In this document: piece after piece, positions 36,018 to 44,909 of the stretch
Layout of the letters: the number at the start of each line of letters is the position of its first letter
Position numbering within the stretch: the stretch's first letter is position 1
Assembly: GCF_042646425.1 (NCBI RefSeq)
Contig: NZ_JBHRTR010000013.1
Location: 68,092-132,091 of the forward strand
Source: Marinibaculum pumilum
GTDB taxonomy: Bacteria; Pseudomonadota; Alphaproteobacteria; Ferrovibrionales; Ferrovibrionaceae
Direction of reading: 5' to 3'
DNA length: 64,000 nt
Position numbers and translations under genes: made by a program
The notes under the pieces: generated by a model
Database searches by the model: none
Seen by the model: only the letters and a program-made list of their open reading frames with translations
Told to the model about the DNA's origin: nothing

Positions 36018-37003
36018 GCCGCCGCCTCCAGTCCGTAGCCCGCCACGCCGCCGACCTGGCGGTGGAAGCGCAGCTTGCGCAGATATTCCAGCGGGTCCTT
36101 CGGCTTCACCAGCGCGCCCGGGACCTGGTTCAGCCAGTCGTACAGCCGGGTCAGCAGGAACCGCAGCGCCGCGCCGCGCGCCAGCACCGGCAGCATCTCC
36201 AGTTCCGCTGACGTCAGTGGCCGCACCCGGCCATAGCTTTCCAGCAATGCACGTCCCTTCGTGACGTTGAAGGCGCCGTCCCGTTCGAAGCACCAGGCGT
36301 TCAACGCCACGGCCAGGTCGTAGGCCAGCATGTCGTTGCAGGCGAAGTAGAAGTCGATCACGCCGGACAGCCCGTCTTCCAGGAAGAACACGTTGTCGGG
36401 GAACATGTCGGCATGGATGATGCCGCGGGGCAGGGCATCGGCCCCGCCGCTGCGGTCCGGCCAGACCGCCTCCAGCACCTCCAGCTCCGCCGCGATCTCG
36501 GCCCCCAGTCCGGTCTCGACCGCGTCCGCGCCGCCGATGCAGGCGCGCGCGATGTTGGCCCAGCCGGCGATCGACAGGTCGTTGGCGCGGCGCATGGTGA
36601 AGTCGGCTGCCAGCCGGTGCATCTGCGCCATCACGCCGCCGACCCCGGCGCAATGGCGTGCGGTCGGGCGCCGCGGCCAGACCCCGCTCAGGAAGCTGAC
36701 GATCGCGGCGGGCCGGCCGGCGACATGGCGCAGGATGCGGCCGTCGCGGCCGGCAATGGGTGTCGGGCAGCTGAAGCCGCGGGCGGCCAGATGGTCCATC
36801 AGCCCCAGGAAGAAGGGCAGATCCTCCGCCTTCACCCGCTTCTCGTACAGGGTCAGGATGTGGGGGCCGCTCTCGGTCACCAGCAGGTAGTTGGAGTTCT
36901 CGACCCCTTCGGCGATCCCCTTGCAGGACAGGACGCTGCCGATCTCGTACTCGGCCAGCAGCGTCGCCAGCGACTCGTCGTCGACCTCCGTATAGACCGC
37001 CAT
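36014..37003 (-). CDS. thrB: Homoserine kinase
   Basis: Kinase that makes O-phosphohomoserine for threonine synthase. At 329 residues it is the aminoglycoside-phosphotransferase-like ThrB of Alphaproteobacteria and pseudomonads, not the GHMP kinase type. Catalytic and metal sites are IIHADMFPDNVFFLED near residue 200 and GVIDFYFACNDMLAYDLAVA. The N-terminus VYTEVDDESLATLLAEYEIG is characteristic of the family. It sits between ispH and rnhA. Confidence 0.95.
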   Translation of the reverse strand: MAVYTEVDDESLATLLAEYEIGSVLSCKGIAEGVENSNYLLVTESGPHILTLYEKRVKAEDLPFFLGLMDHLAARGFSCPTPIAGRDGRILRHVAGRPAAIVSFLSGVWPRRPTARHCAGVGGVMAQMHRLAADFTMRRANDLSIAGWANIARACIGGADAVETGLGAEIAAELEVLEAVWPDRSGGADALPRGIIHADMFPDNVFFLEDGLSGVIDFYFACNDMLAYDLAVALNAWCFERDGAFNVTKGRALLESYGRVRPLTSAELEMLPVLARGAALRFLLTRLYDWLNQVPGALVKPKDPLEYLRKLRFHRQVGGVAGYGLEAAA

Positions 37004-37018
37004 CGCTTTTCCGCCGTG

Positions 37019-38074
37019 TCAGGCCTGCTGCAACACGCGCGGCAGCTTGAAATGAACATCTTCCTCGGTGACCGTCACGTCCTGCAGCGTGACGTCGAAA
37101 TGCGCCTGCAGGGCGGCGATCACCTCCTGAACCAGGACTTCCGGTGCGCTGGCGCCGGCGGTCAGGCCGATGCGGCGCACGTCGGACATGGTCGACCAGT
37201 CGATGTCGGCGGCGCGCTGCACCAGGGCGGCTGAGGGGCAGCCGGCCTTGCGCGCCACCTCCACCAGGCGCAGCGAGTTGGAGGAATTCGGCGCGCCGAT
37301 CACCAGCACCATGTCGCAATCGCCGGCGATCGCCTTGACCGCCTCCTGCCGGTTGGTGGTGGCGTAGCAGATATCCTCCCTGTGCGGCCCGATGATCGCC
37401 GGGAAGCGCTGCCGCAGGCGGGCCACGATGGCGGCGGTGTCGTCGACCGACAGGGTGGTCTGGGTGATGTAGGCGAGTCGCTTGGGATCCGCGACGGCCA
37501 CCCGGCCGGCATCCGCCACGGTTTCCACCAGCTGCACGGCGCCGTCCGGCAGCTGGCCCATCGTGCCCACCACCTCGGGATGCCCGGCATGGCCGATCAG
37601 CAGGATGTGCTGGCCGTCCCGATGGTGCCGCTCCGCCTCGCGATGGACCTTGCTGACCAGCGGGCAGGTGGCGTCGACATAGAGCATCTTCCGGCGCTCC
37701 GCCTCGGCCGGCACCGATTTCGGCACGCCATGGGCGGAGAACACCACCGGCATGTCCGGCGGCACCTCGTCCAGCTCGTCGACGAAGATCGCGCCGCGTG
37801 CCTCCAGGCTCTCCACCACGAACCGGTTGTGGACGATCTCGTGGCGCACGTAGACGGGCGCGCCAAAGCGCTCCAGCGCCAGTTCGACGATCTTGATCGC
37901 ACGGTCGACACCGGCACAGAAGCCGCGCGGCCGGGCGAGATACAGGGTCAGGGGCGGGCGGTCGCCAGCCTGCCGGAGGTCCGCGCCCGGCATCTCCGCA
38001 TCCTGCGCCCCCGCATCCTGCAACCCCGCATCCTGCAAGCCCGAGTCCAGGCCGATCCTGCGCTGTTCCGTCAT
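37019..38074 (-). CDS. ispH: 4-hydroxy-3-methylbut-2-enyl diphosphate reductase
   Basis: Iron-sulfur enzyme that makes isopentenyl and dimethylallyl diphosphate, the last step of the MEP pathway. The 351-residue protein keeps the three cluster cysteines: RGFCAGVDRAI, DATCPLVSKVH and, further on, EDICYATTNRQEAV. IGAPNSSNSLRLVEVA is the substrate loop. Residues about 13-28 form an unusual LQDAG repeat before the family start, so translation may instead begin at an internal ATG at 37993. First gene of the ispH-thrB-rnhA operon. Confidence 0.95.
   Translation of the reverse strand: MTEQRRIGLDSGLQDAGLQDAGAQDAEMPGADLRQAGDRPPLTLYLARPRGFCAGVDRAIKIVELALERFGAPVYVRHEIVHNRFVVESLEARGAIFVDELDEVPPDMPVVFSAHGVPKSVPAEAERRKMLYVDATCPLVSKVHREAERHHRDGQHILLIGHAGHPEVVGTMGQLPDGAVQLVETVADAGRVAVADPKRLAYITQTTLSVDDTAAIVARLRQRFPAIIGPHREDICYATTNRQEAVKAIAGDCDMVLVIGAPNSSNSLRLVEVARKAGCPSAALVQRAADIDWSTMSDVRRIGLTAGASAPEVLVQEVIAALQAHFDVTLQDVTVTEEDVHFKLPRVLQQA
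37994..38041 (-). repeat. 15-bp minisatellite in the 5' end of ispH
   Basis: Three consecutive 15-base units, TTGCAGGATGCGGGG with small changes on the coding strand, encode LQDAG-LQDAG-AQDAE. The unit length is a multiple of three, so copy-number change would keep the frame. The segment lies outside the conserved enzyme core. Confidence 0.7.
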
Positions 38075-38374
38075 ACCTGCCTGTCCGATACTGGCTTCCG
38101 CCTGCGCTGTCCCGGCCGGCGCATTCTGCCGGCGCGGGCGCCGAAGGCTTCCTTGTCGGGCCTCCGGCCCTCTTCTACACTTCGCGTCGCCCGGAACCTA
38201 GTTCAGCGCCCGCCGGGTGGAAAGGACCGCCTTGCCGCGCAACCGCCGTCCTTCCGTCGTTCGGGCCGCTCCGGCCGCCCGCCTTGCTGCCTGCCGCGCT
38301 GCCCGCCTGACCGCCCACCTCACTGCTCCGGGCCGGGCAGACATCGCCGGCCCAAAGTCGAAGTCCAGATAATC

Positions 38375-38914
38375 ATGCGATCCCTTCCGGTCCATCCCGT
38401 TCGGTGCCTTGCCCTGCTGCTGTTCGCCTCCGCCGTCCTGGCCGGCTGCAGCCGCGAGAGGCCGCCGCCCTGCCCGGACGTGCGGATCCTGGCGATCACC
38501 TCGGAGATGACCAAGTTCCGCCCGGGTCCCGGCCGCGACCTGACCGACGTGGAGTACGAGGTGAGCACGGAGGCCGTGGCCGGAGGCTGCGCCTTCCGTG
38601 ACGAGAACAGCAGGGTCGAGGTCGAGATGACGGTCACCTTCGTCATCGAGCGCGGCCCCGCCCTGCAGGGCGACAGGGTGCAGTTCCCCTACTACATCGC
38701 GATCGTGACCCGCGACGAGCAGATCCTCGCCAAGGAGGTTTTCCAGAGTCAGGCGGAGTTCGGACAGGGCCAGCGGCGGATCGGCCTGACCGAATCCAGC
38801 CGCGAGGTGATCCCGATGCCGGACGGGCAGATCAGCCTGGACTACGAGATCCTGGTCGGACTGCAGCTCACCGAGGAACAGCTCGCCTACAACCGGCGCG
38901 AACGAGGTTTCTGA
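38375..38914 (+). CDS. Hypothetical lipoprotein
   Basis: A 179-residue exported lipoprotein. The signal peptide LALLLFASAVLAGC gives a lipobox with the lipidated cysteine near residue 25. The mature part has ILAITSEMTKFRPGPGRDLT and GCAFRDENSRVEVEMTVTF, a beta-rich pattern with two further cysteines. Similar lipoproteins are common in Rhodospirillales, but I cannot name a function. It is divergent from ispH across 300 bases that show no other gene. Confidence 0.85.
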   Translation: MRSLPVHPVRCLALLLFASAVLAGCSRERPPPCPDVRILAITSEMTKFRPGPGRDLTDVEYEVSTEAVAGGCAFRDENSRVEVEMTVTFVIERGPALQGDRVQFPYYIAIVTRDEQILAKEVFQSQAEFGQGQRRIGLTESSREVIPMPDGQISLDYEILVGLQLTEEQLAYNRRERGF

Positions 38915-38979
38915 GCCGCCCGCCGCGCCCGGTTTGACTTAGCGGGGGGCAGCCGACATATTCGTTGTGTGAAGCCATC

Positions 38980-39212
38980 CCCCGCGGGAGAGACCGGCGT
39001 TGCGGCCCGTACGGCCGGCAGCCGGCGCCGAAGGAGCAACCGCCCCGGAAACTCTCAGGCACCCGGACCGCGGGGGGACGAACTCTGGAAAGCGGGGCGC
39101 GCAAGCGTCCACACCGACGGAGCAAGTCGCCGGCGGCCGGGCGGTCCCTGTTGCGGATCGCCGGCCCGATCCGGCGGCGAAATCTCTCAGGTCCCGTGAC
39201 AGAGGGGGCGCA
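38980..39212 (+). promoter_or_regulatory. Tandem glycine riboswitch upstream of the glycine cleavage operon
   Basis: Two glycine aptamers lie one behind the other. The first has GCGGGAGAGACC (38984-38995), GCCGAAGGAGCAAC (39027-39040) and AACTCTCAGGCA (39050-39061). A linker with GGACGAACTCTGGAAAGC (39077-39094) leads into the second, with CACCGACGGAGCAAG (39111-39125) and AAATCTCTCAGGTCCCGTGAC (39180-39200). These are the signature core segments of the gcvT-type element. Known tandem elements turn gene expression on when glycine is high, which suits the gcvT-gcvH-gcvP genes starting 65 bases downstream. Confidence 0.93.
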
Positions 39213-39276
39213 GCGCAGGCCCGGCCGATTCCCGGCCGGCCCGGCAGGGCGCCCTTACGGACCGAGAGGCAATGGC

Positions 39277-40410
39277 ATGACAGCGGCAGAATCCGGCGGG
39301 ACGGCAGAGGCGGGCGGGACGCTCGCACGGACGCCGTTCCATGCGCTTCACCTTGCGCATGGCGCGCGGATGGTGCCTTTCGCCGGCTATGAGATGCCGG
39401 TGCAGTACCGCCCCGGCATCATCGCGGAGCACAAGCATTGCCGCACCGCGGCGGGGCTGTTCGACGTCTCCCACATGGGTCAGGTGGTGATCGACCGCGA
39501 CGATGCGGCGGCGGCGCTGGAGGCCCTGGTCCCGGGCGAGATCCAGGCGCTGAAGCCCGGCCGCATGCGCTACACCCTGTTCACCAACGATGCCGGCGGC
39601 GTGCTGGACGACCTGATGGTCACCCGGCGCGACGATGACCTGTTTCTGGTGGTGAACGCCGCCTGCAAGGCGGCGGATATCGCGCATCTGCAGGCCGCGC
39701 TGGGCGCGGCGAGTGTCCGCGTCCTGGAGGACCGTGCCCTGCTGGCGCTGCAGGGGCCGGAGGCGGCGAAGGTGCTCGACGACCTGGTGCCCGGCGTTGT
39801 GGGGCTGCCGTTCATGGGCGGCGGTCGTTTTGCGCTGGACGGCGCCGAGTTGTTCGTCACCCGCTCCGGCTATACCGGCGAGGATGGCTTCGAGATCTCC
39901 CTGCCGGCCGATATGGCCGCCGGCTTCGCGGAGCGCCTGCTGGCGGCGGAAGAGGTGGACTGGGTCGGCCTCGGCGCGCGCGATTCGCTGCGCCTGGAAG
40001 CCGGCCTCTGCCTCTACGGCCAGGATCTGGACGAGACGACGACCCCTGTGGAGGCCGGCCTGACCTGGGCGATCGGCAAGCGCCGCCGGCTGGAAGGCGG
40101 CTTCCCGGGGGCGGAGGTGATCCTGCAGCAGCTGCAGGAAGGGCCGGCGCGGCGGCGGGTCGGCCTGCGGATCGACGGCCGGGCGCCGGCGCGTGCCGGC
40201 GCGGGGATCGTCGCCGCCGACGGCGACGACAGCATCGGCACCGTGACCTCCGGCGGGTTCGCCCCCAGTGTCGGCGCGCCGATCGCCATGGGCTATGTCG
40301 CGGCCGGGCAGGCCGCGAGCGGCAGCGCCGTCGGCCTGATGGTGCGCGGCCGCCGGATCGAGGCGAAGATCGCGGACATGCCCTTCGTGGCGCACCGCTA
40401 CGCCCGTTGA
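39277..40410 (+). CDS. gcvT: Glycine cleavage system T protein (aminomethyltransferase)
   Basis: Tetrahydrofolate-dependent enzyme that releases ammonia and forms methylene-THF from the aminomethyl-lipoyl H protein. The 377-residue protein contains RTPFHALHLAHGARMVPFAG, FDVSHMGQVVID with the folate-binding region, and SGYTGEDGFEISLP, followed by GARDSLRLEAGLCLYG, all standard. The start at 39277 has GAGAGG 7 bases upstream. First gene of the operon controlled by the glycine riboswitch. Confidence 0.97.
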   Translation: MTAAESGGTAEAGGTLARTPFHALHLAHGARMVPFAGYEMPVQYRPGIIAEHKHCRTAAGLFDVSHMGQVVIDRDDAAAALEALVPGEIQALKPGRMRYTLFTNDAGGVLDDLMVTRRDDDLFLVVNAACKAADIAHLQAALGAASVRVLEDRALLALQGPEAAKVLDDLVPGVVGLPFMGGGRFALDGAELFVTRSGYTGEDGFEISLPADMAAGFAERLLAAEEVDWVGLGARDSLRLEAGLCLYGQDLDETTTPVEAGLTWAIGKRRRLEGGFPGAEVILQQLQEGPARRRVGLRIDGRAPARAGAGIVAADGDDSIGTVTSGGFAPSVGAPIAMGYVAAGQAASGSAVGLMVRGRRIEAKIADMPFVAHRYAR

Positions 40411-40495
40411 GCAGGATTTGCGACGGGCGGCCGTCCGGCCGCCCGGTCGCTCAGTGCGTTCCAGGCAACAGATTTCCGGGTCAGGGGAGGCTCAG

Positions 40496-40873
40496 ATGAG
40501 CGTGATCGGTTACTCCAAGGATCATGAATGGGTGGAGCTGGACGGCGATATCGGCACCGTCGGCATCACCGAATATGCGCAGGAGCAGTTGGGCGACATC
40601 GTCTTCGTCGAACTGCCCGAGGTCGGCCGCACGGTGGCGAAGGCGGAGGAGTTCGCCGTCATCGAATCGGTCAAGGCCGCCAGCGAGATCTACGCGCCGA
40701 TGACCGGCGAGGTGGTCGAGGTCAACGAGGGCCTCACCGAGGAGCCGGCCACGGTCAACGATGATGCCGAGGGCGCGGGCTGGATCGCGAAGATCAAGAT
40801 CACCGATCCCTCGGAGTTCGACGACCTGATGGACGAAGAGGCCTACAAGGAATTCCTGGAGACCATATCCTGA
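40496..40873 (+). CDS. gcvH: Glycine cleavage system H protein
   Basis: Lipoyl carrier of the glycine cleavage complex, 125 residues. The lipoylated lysine is in AVIESVKAASEIYAP near residue 60. KDHEWVELDGDIGTVGITEY at the start and PATVNDDAEGAGWIAKIKI near the end are standard. GGGGAGG precedes the start by about 9 bases. The stop overlaps the ATG of gcvPA by one base (TGATG). Confidence 0.98.
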   Translation: MSVIGYSKDHEWVELDGDIGTVGITEYAQEQLGDIVFVELPEVGRTVAKAEEFAVIESVKAASEIYAPMTGEVVEVNEGLTEEPATVNDDAEGAGWIAKIKITDPSEFDDLMDEEAYKEFLETIS

Positions 40874-42210
40874 TGCGATACCTGCCGCTTACCGCCGATG
40901 ACCGGAGCGCCATGCTGGCGCGGATCGGCGCGGGGTCGATCGACGATCTCTATGTCGACGTGCCCGAGGCGGCGCGGCTGACCGCGCCGCTGGACCTGCC
41001 CGACCACAGAAGCGAGTTCGAGGTCGAGCGCGAGATCGCCGCCTTCGCCGGCCGCAACCTCTCGCCCGGCACCGCGCCCAGCTTCCTGGGGGCGGGCGCC
41101 TACCGGCACCATATTCCGGCGAGCGTGGACCATCTGATCCAGCGCTCGGAGTTCCTGACCTCCTACACCCCGTACCAGCCGGAGATCAGCCAGGGCACCC
41201 TGCAGGCGCTGTTCGAGTTCCAGACGCAGGTCGCGCTGTTGACCGGCATGGAGGTGGCGAACGCGTCGATGTACGACGGCGCGACCGCCCTGGGCGAAGC
41301 CGCGCTGATGGCGAAGCGGATCACCAAGCGCCACAAGGTGGTGGTGGCGCCGGCGGTGCATCCCCACTATGCCGAGGTGGTGCGCACCCTGTGCGGCTTC
41401 ACCGGCGATCCGGTCCTGGTCTGCGACACGGGGGACGGTGCCGACCCCGCCGCCCTGCCGGACGACGAGACCGCCTGCCTGGTGGTCCAGTATCCCGACC
41501 TTTACGGCCAGGTGCGCGACCTGCGCCCGCTCGCGGAGGCCGCGCACAAGGCGGGCGCCCTCCTGGTCGTGGCGGTGACGGAAGTGGTGGCGCTGGGCCT
41601 GGTCACCGCGCCGGGCGATATGGGCGCCGATGTCGTGGCCTGCGAGGGCCAGTCGATCGGCGTGCCGCTGTCCTATGGCGGGCCGCATGTCGGCCTGTTC
41701 GCGACACGGCAGAAGTTCCTGCGGCAGATCCCGGGCCGGCTCTGCGGCGAGACAATCGACCAGGACGGCCGCCGCGGCTACGTGCTCACCCTCTCCGCGC
41801 GCGAGCAGCATATCCGCCGCGAGAAGGCGACCTCGAACATCTGCACCAATGCCGGGCTCTGTGCCCTGGCGTTCTGCATCCATCTGTCCCTTCTGGGGGA
41901 AGCCGGCCTGCGCAAGCTGGCGGAGCTGAACCATGCGCGGGCGGTGCAGACCGCGGAGGCGCTGGAGGCGATCGACGGCGTGACGGTGGAGACCTCCGCC
42001 TTCTTCAACGAGTTCGCGCTGCGCCTGCCGCGGCCCGCCGCGGAGGTGGTGGAGGCGATGGCGGTGCGCGGCGTGCTGGCCGGCGTGCCGCTGTCGCGCC
42101 TGGCGCCCCGCGAAGGCGGGCAGCAGGACATCCTGCTGGTCGCGGCCACCGAACTCACCCAGGACAGCGATATCCAGGCCCTGGTCGAGGGCCTGAAGGA
42201 GGTGCTCTGA
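40873..42210 (+). CDS. gcvPA: Glycine dehydrogenase (decarboxylating) subunit 1
   Basis: N-terminal half of the split, two-gene form of the PLP-dependent P protein, which decarboxylates glycine and passes the aminomethyl group to GcvH. The 445-residue protein has the family start RYLPLTADDRSAMLARIGAG, then FLGAGAYRHHIPASVDHL, SYTPYQPEISQGTLQALFEF and NASMYDGATALGEA. It lacks the PLP lysine, as expected for subunit 1. Confidence 0.97.
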   Translation: MRYLPLTADDRSAMLARIGAGSIDDLYVDVPEAARLTAPLDLPDHRSEFEVEREIAAFAGRNLSPGTAPSFLGAGAYRHHIPASVDHLIQRSEFLTSYTPYQPEISQGTLQALFEFQTQVALLTGMEVANASMYDGATALGEAALMAKRITKRHKVVVAPAVHPHYAEVVRTLCGFTGDPVLVCDTGDGADPAALPDDETACLVVQYPDLYGQVRDLRPLAEAAHKAGALLVVAVTEVVALGLVTAPGDMGADVVACEGQSIGVPLSYGGPHVGLFATRQKFLRQIPGRLCGETIDQDGRRGYVLTLSAREQHIRREKATSNICTNAGLCALAFCIHLSLLGEAGLRKLAELNHARAVQTAEALEAIDGVTVETSAFFNEFALRLPRPAAEVVEAMAVRGVLAGVPLSRLAPREGGQQDILLVAATELTQDSDIQALVEGLKEVL

Positions 42211-42211
42211 C

Positions 42212-43789
42212 ATGCTGAACGCACAGGGGCGCAAGAGCCGCCCGCACGACGCGGGCGCGGACGACGGCACGATCGAGACCTTCAGCGGTCATCGCGGGCT
42301 GGTGCATGAGGAGCCGCTGCTGTTCGAGCAGGACCAGCAGGGGCGCAGCGGCGTGGACCTGCCCGAGGTACCGCGCCACAAGACGCGGCTGGGCGGCATG
42401 GAACGCAAGGCGCCGATCGGCCTGCCCGGCCTGTCCGAGCCGCAGGTGGTGCGCCATTTCGTGCGCCTCAGCCAGACCAACTATGCGATCGATGCCGGGA
42501 TCTACCCGCTGGGCTCCTGCACCATGAAGCACAATCCCCGGCTGAACGAGAAGATGGCGCGCATGCCGGGGCTGGGCGACCTGCATCCCCTGCAGCCCGT
42601 GTCGACCGTCCAGGGCGCGCTGGCATTGATCGAGAGCCTGGCGGACTGGCTGCGGACCCTGACCGGCATGCCGGCCGTGGCGATGTCGCCGGCCGCGGGC
42701 GCGCAGGGCGAGCTCTGCGGCCTGATGGCGATCCGTGCCGCGCTGACCGCCGCCGGCGACCCGCGCAAGAAGGTCCTGGTGCCGGAGAGCGCCCATGGCA
42801 CCAACCCGGCGACCGCCGTGCAGTGCGGCTATGCCGTGGAGGCGATTCCCTCCACCGATGACGGGCGGATGGACCTGGCGGCGCTGGAGGCGGCGCTCGG
42901 CCCGGACGTCGCCGCGATCATGCTGACCAACCCGAACACCTGCGGCCTGTTCGAGCGCGACATCGTCAAGGTGGCGGAGCTGGTGCATAAGGCGGGCGCC
43001 TATTTCTACTGCGACGGGGCCAACTTCAACGCCATCGTCGGCCGGGTCCGGCCCGGCGACCTGGGCATCGACGCGATGCACATCAACCTGCACAAGACCT
43101 TCTCCACCCCGCATGGCGGCGGCGGTCCGGGCTCCGGCCCGGTGGTCTTCTCCGAGCCGCTCGCGCCGTTCGTGCCGGTGCCCTACATCCGCCACGACTC
43201 GGCAGGCTTCCACCTGGTCGAGCGGCAGGACGATGCGGAGGAAGAGGGCATCCACAGCTTCGGCCGCCTGAAAGGGTTCCACGGCCAGATGGGCATGTTC
43301 ATCCGCGCCCTGACCTACATGCTGTCGCATGGCGGCGACGGCCTGCGGCAGGTGGCGGAGGATGCGGTGCTGAACGCCAACTACCTGCTGGCATCGCTGC
43401 AGGATGTGCTCAGCCCGGCCTATGACGGTCCCTGCATGCACGAGGCGCTGTTCGACGATTCCTTCCTGAAGGACAGCGGGGTGGAGACCCTGGATTTCGC
43501 CAAGGCGATGATCGACGAGGGCTTCCACCCGATGACCATATACTTCCCGCTGGTGGTGCATGGCGCGTTGCTGATCGAGCCGACCGAGACGGAGTCGAAG
43601 GAGACCCTGGACCGCTTCATCGCCACGATGCGGGCGCTGGCACAGGCGGCGACGGGGGAGGGCGACAAGACCCGCTTCACCGCCGCGCCGCGTCTGGCGC
43701 CGCGCCGTCGCCTGGACGAGACGCAGGCCGCCCGGAAGCCGCGCCTGCGCTGGCAGCCGGAGACGGCACCCGCAGAAGCCGCGGAGTAG
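42212..43789 (+). CDS. gcvPB: Glycine dehydrogenase (decarboxylating) subunit 2
   Basis: C-terminal, PLP-carrying half of the split P protein, 525 residues. The cofactor lysine is in MHINLHKTFSTPHGGGGPGS near residue 295. GIYPLGSCTMKHNPRLNEK and MLTNPNTCGLFERDI are typical. GGAGGTG inside the end of gcvPA serves as its ribosome site. The last 45 residues are Arg/Ala-rich and not conserved. Last gene of the operon. Confidence 0.97.
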   Translation: MLNAQGRKSRPHDAGADDGTIETFSGHRGLVHEEPLLFEQDQQGRSGVDLPEVPRHKTRLGGMERKAPIGLPGLSEPQVVRHFVRLSQTNYAIDAGIYPLGSCTMKHNPRLNEKMARMPGLGDLHPLQPVSTVQGALALIESLADWLRTLTGMPAVAMSPAAGAQGELCGLMAIRAALTAAGDPRKKVLVPESAHGTNPATAVQCGYAVEAIPSTDDGRMDLAALEAALGPDVAAIMLTNPNTCGLFERDIVKVAELVHKAGAYFYCDGANFNAIVGRVRPGDLGIDAMHINLHKTFSTPHGGGGPGSGPVVFSEPLAPFVPVPYIRHDSAGFHLVERQDDAEEEGIHSFGRLKGFHGQMGMFIRALTYMLSHGGDGLRQVAEDAVLNANYLLASLQDVLSPAYDGPCMHEALFDDSFLKDSGVETLDFAKAMIDEGFHPMTIYFPLVVHGALLIEPTETESKETLDRFIATMRALAQAATGEGDKTRFTAAPRLAPRRRLDETQAARKPRLRWQPETAPAEAAE

Positions 43790-44384
43790 GAGCCGAGCGT
43801 CGGGGCCTCACCGCGCAGCCGGCCCATCTGTTGTATCGCATTGCCGGCAGTGGGCGGCTGGCGGGGCCCAAAGGCATCGGGCCGCGGGGATCCTGCGGTC
43901 CGAAGCGCAGCACCAGCGTGCCGACCAGGCGATGGCGGCGGCCTGCGGAATTGCGTGGCGACATAGCACGCCTGCCGAGCTGAGTGGACCTTCGTCCGCT
44001 GCGACATTGCCCATTTTCAGAGAGTGCTGGCCCGGATGGCCGACTGGCTTGGCGGCTGCCTGAGGATCGCGGAAGCGGGCGGCATCCCCGGGTCTTCCCG
44101 CTGGTCTTCCCGCCGGGCGCCGCCGCGGCGCTGTATGCGCTCGTCAGGCCGGGGCGGCGCAAGGGTGGGTTCCGCGGGGCGGGTTCCGCGGGAGCCAGAC
44201 CAATCTGATGACGGTCCAACGCGGCCGGCGTGAGGTGCGGCTGGAGGCATGCGGGCAGGGAGACGGTGGTCTGGCAGAAGGGGCCGTTGTCCGCCCCGCC
44301 CCTCCACGCTGTTCCGTGATGGACCCAAGAAAAAGGCCTCCCATGGGGGAGGCCTTTTCCAGCTCTGTCTGATGATCGCCGGGG
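43790..44384. other. Intergenic region between gcvPB and atpF without a supported gene
   Basis: About 595 bases between two convergent operons. Several short frames are open, but the peptides are Arg/Pro/Gly-rich and match no family I know. A GGGTTCCGCGGGG-like 14-base tandem duplication lies at about 44166-44192. The only clear element is the terminator at 44331-44358. It may be a decayed gene, but nothing shows which. Confidence 0.5.
44331..44358 (-). terminator. Rho-independent terminator of the F0 ATP synthase operon
   Basis: AAAAGGCCTCCC (44331-44342) pairs with GGGAGGCCTTTT (44347-44358), a 12-bp stem with a 4-base loop. Read on the minus strand it is followed by a T-rich tail (CTTTTTCTT) and lies 27 bases after the atpF stop. 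The symmetric A and T runs mean it could also stop transcripts coming from gcvPB. Confidence 0.92.
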
Positions 44385-44885
44385 TCAGTGCAGCTTGCGG
44401 CCCAGGTCCTCGATCGCGCCGTCGACCAGCCGGTTGGCGGCCGCTGCGTCACCGTTCGGACCCTGCAGTTGCTCCTTCATGATCCGCCCGGCCGCCTCGA
44501 CGGCCAGGTCGGCGGCGATGCTGCGGACGTCCTGGATCGCTTTGCTCTCGGCCTGGGCGATCTTGTTTTCGGCCAGGGCCCGCCGGCGCGCCATGGTGCT
44601 TTCAAGCTCTTCCTTGGCATGGGCGGCGATGCGCTCGGCCTCGGCCTTGGCGTGGGAGACGATCTCCTCCGCCTCCGCCATCGCGTTCTTCTGCTTGCGC
44701 TGGTACTCCGCATAGAGCGCCTGCGCGTCCTCGTGCAGCTTGCGGGCCTCTTCCAGCTCGTCGGCGATCCGCTTGGAGCGGGCGTCGAGCATGTCCATCA
44801 GCTTGGAATGGGCGCCCTTCCAGACCACGATCGCGATCAGGATGACCATCCCGACCAGAAGCCAGAAGCTTGTATTCTCAAACAT
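44385..44885 (-). CDS. atpF: ATP synthase F0 subunit b
   Basis: Peripheral-stalk subunit b, 166 residues: one N-terminal membrane helix (FWLLVGMVILIAIVVW) then a long charged coiled coil (RIADELEEARKLHEDAQALY onward), ending at KLH. Together with b' it forms the heterodimeric stalk usual in Alphaproteobacteria and photosynthetic bacteria. Last gene of the F0 operon, followed by a strong terminator. Confidence 0.95.
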   Translation of the reverse strand: MFENTSFWLLVGMVILIAIVVWKGAHSKLMDMLDARSKRIADELEEARKLHEDAQALYAEYQRKQKNAMAEAEEIVSHAKAEAERIAAHAKEELESTMARRRALAENKIAQAESKAIQDVRSIAADLAVEAAGRIMKEQLQGPNGDAAAANRLVDGAIEDLGRKLH

Positions 44886-44909
44886 GGTTGCGCGGGCTCC
44901 CGTCCGGCT

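Noticed and set aside
37382..38374. A 331-codon extension upstream of the lipoprotein at 38375.
   Set aside because: The extension is antisense to ispH; the ATG at 38375 gives a proper lipoprotein signal peptide.
38965..39276. An upstream extension of gcvT through the leader.
   Set aside because: This DNA forms the glycine riboswitch; the gcvT-like sequence begins only at 39277.
43984..44208. A small open frame of 74 codons between gcvPB and atpF.
   Set aside because: No ribosome site, no domain, and biased composition; the same region is open in several frames.
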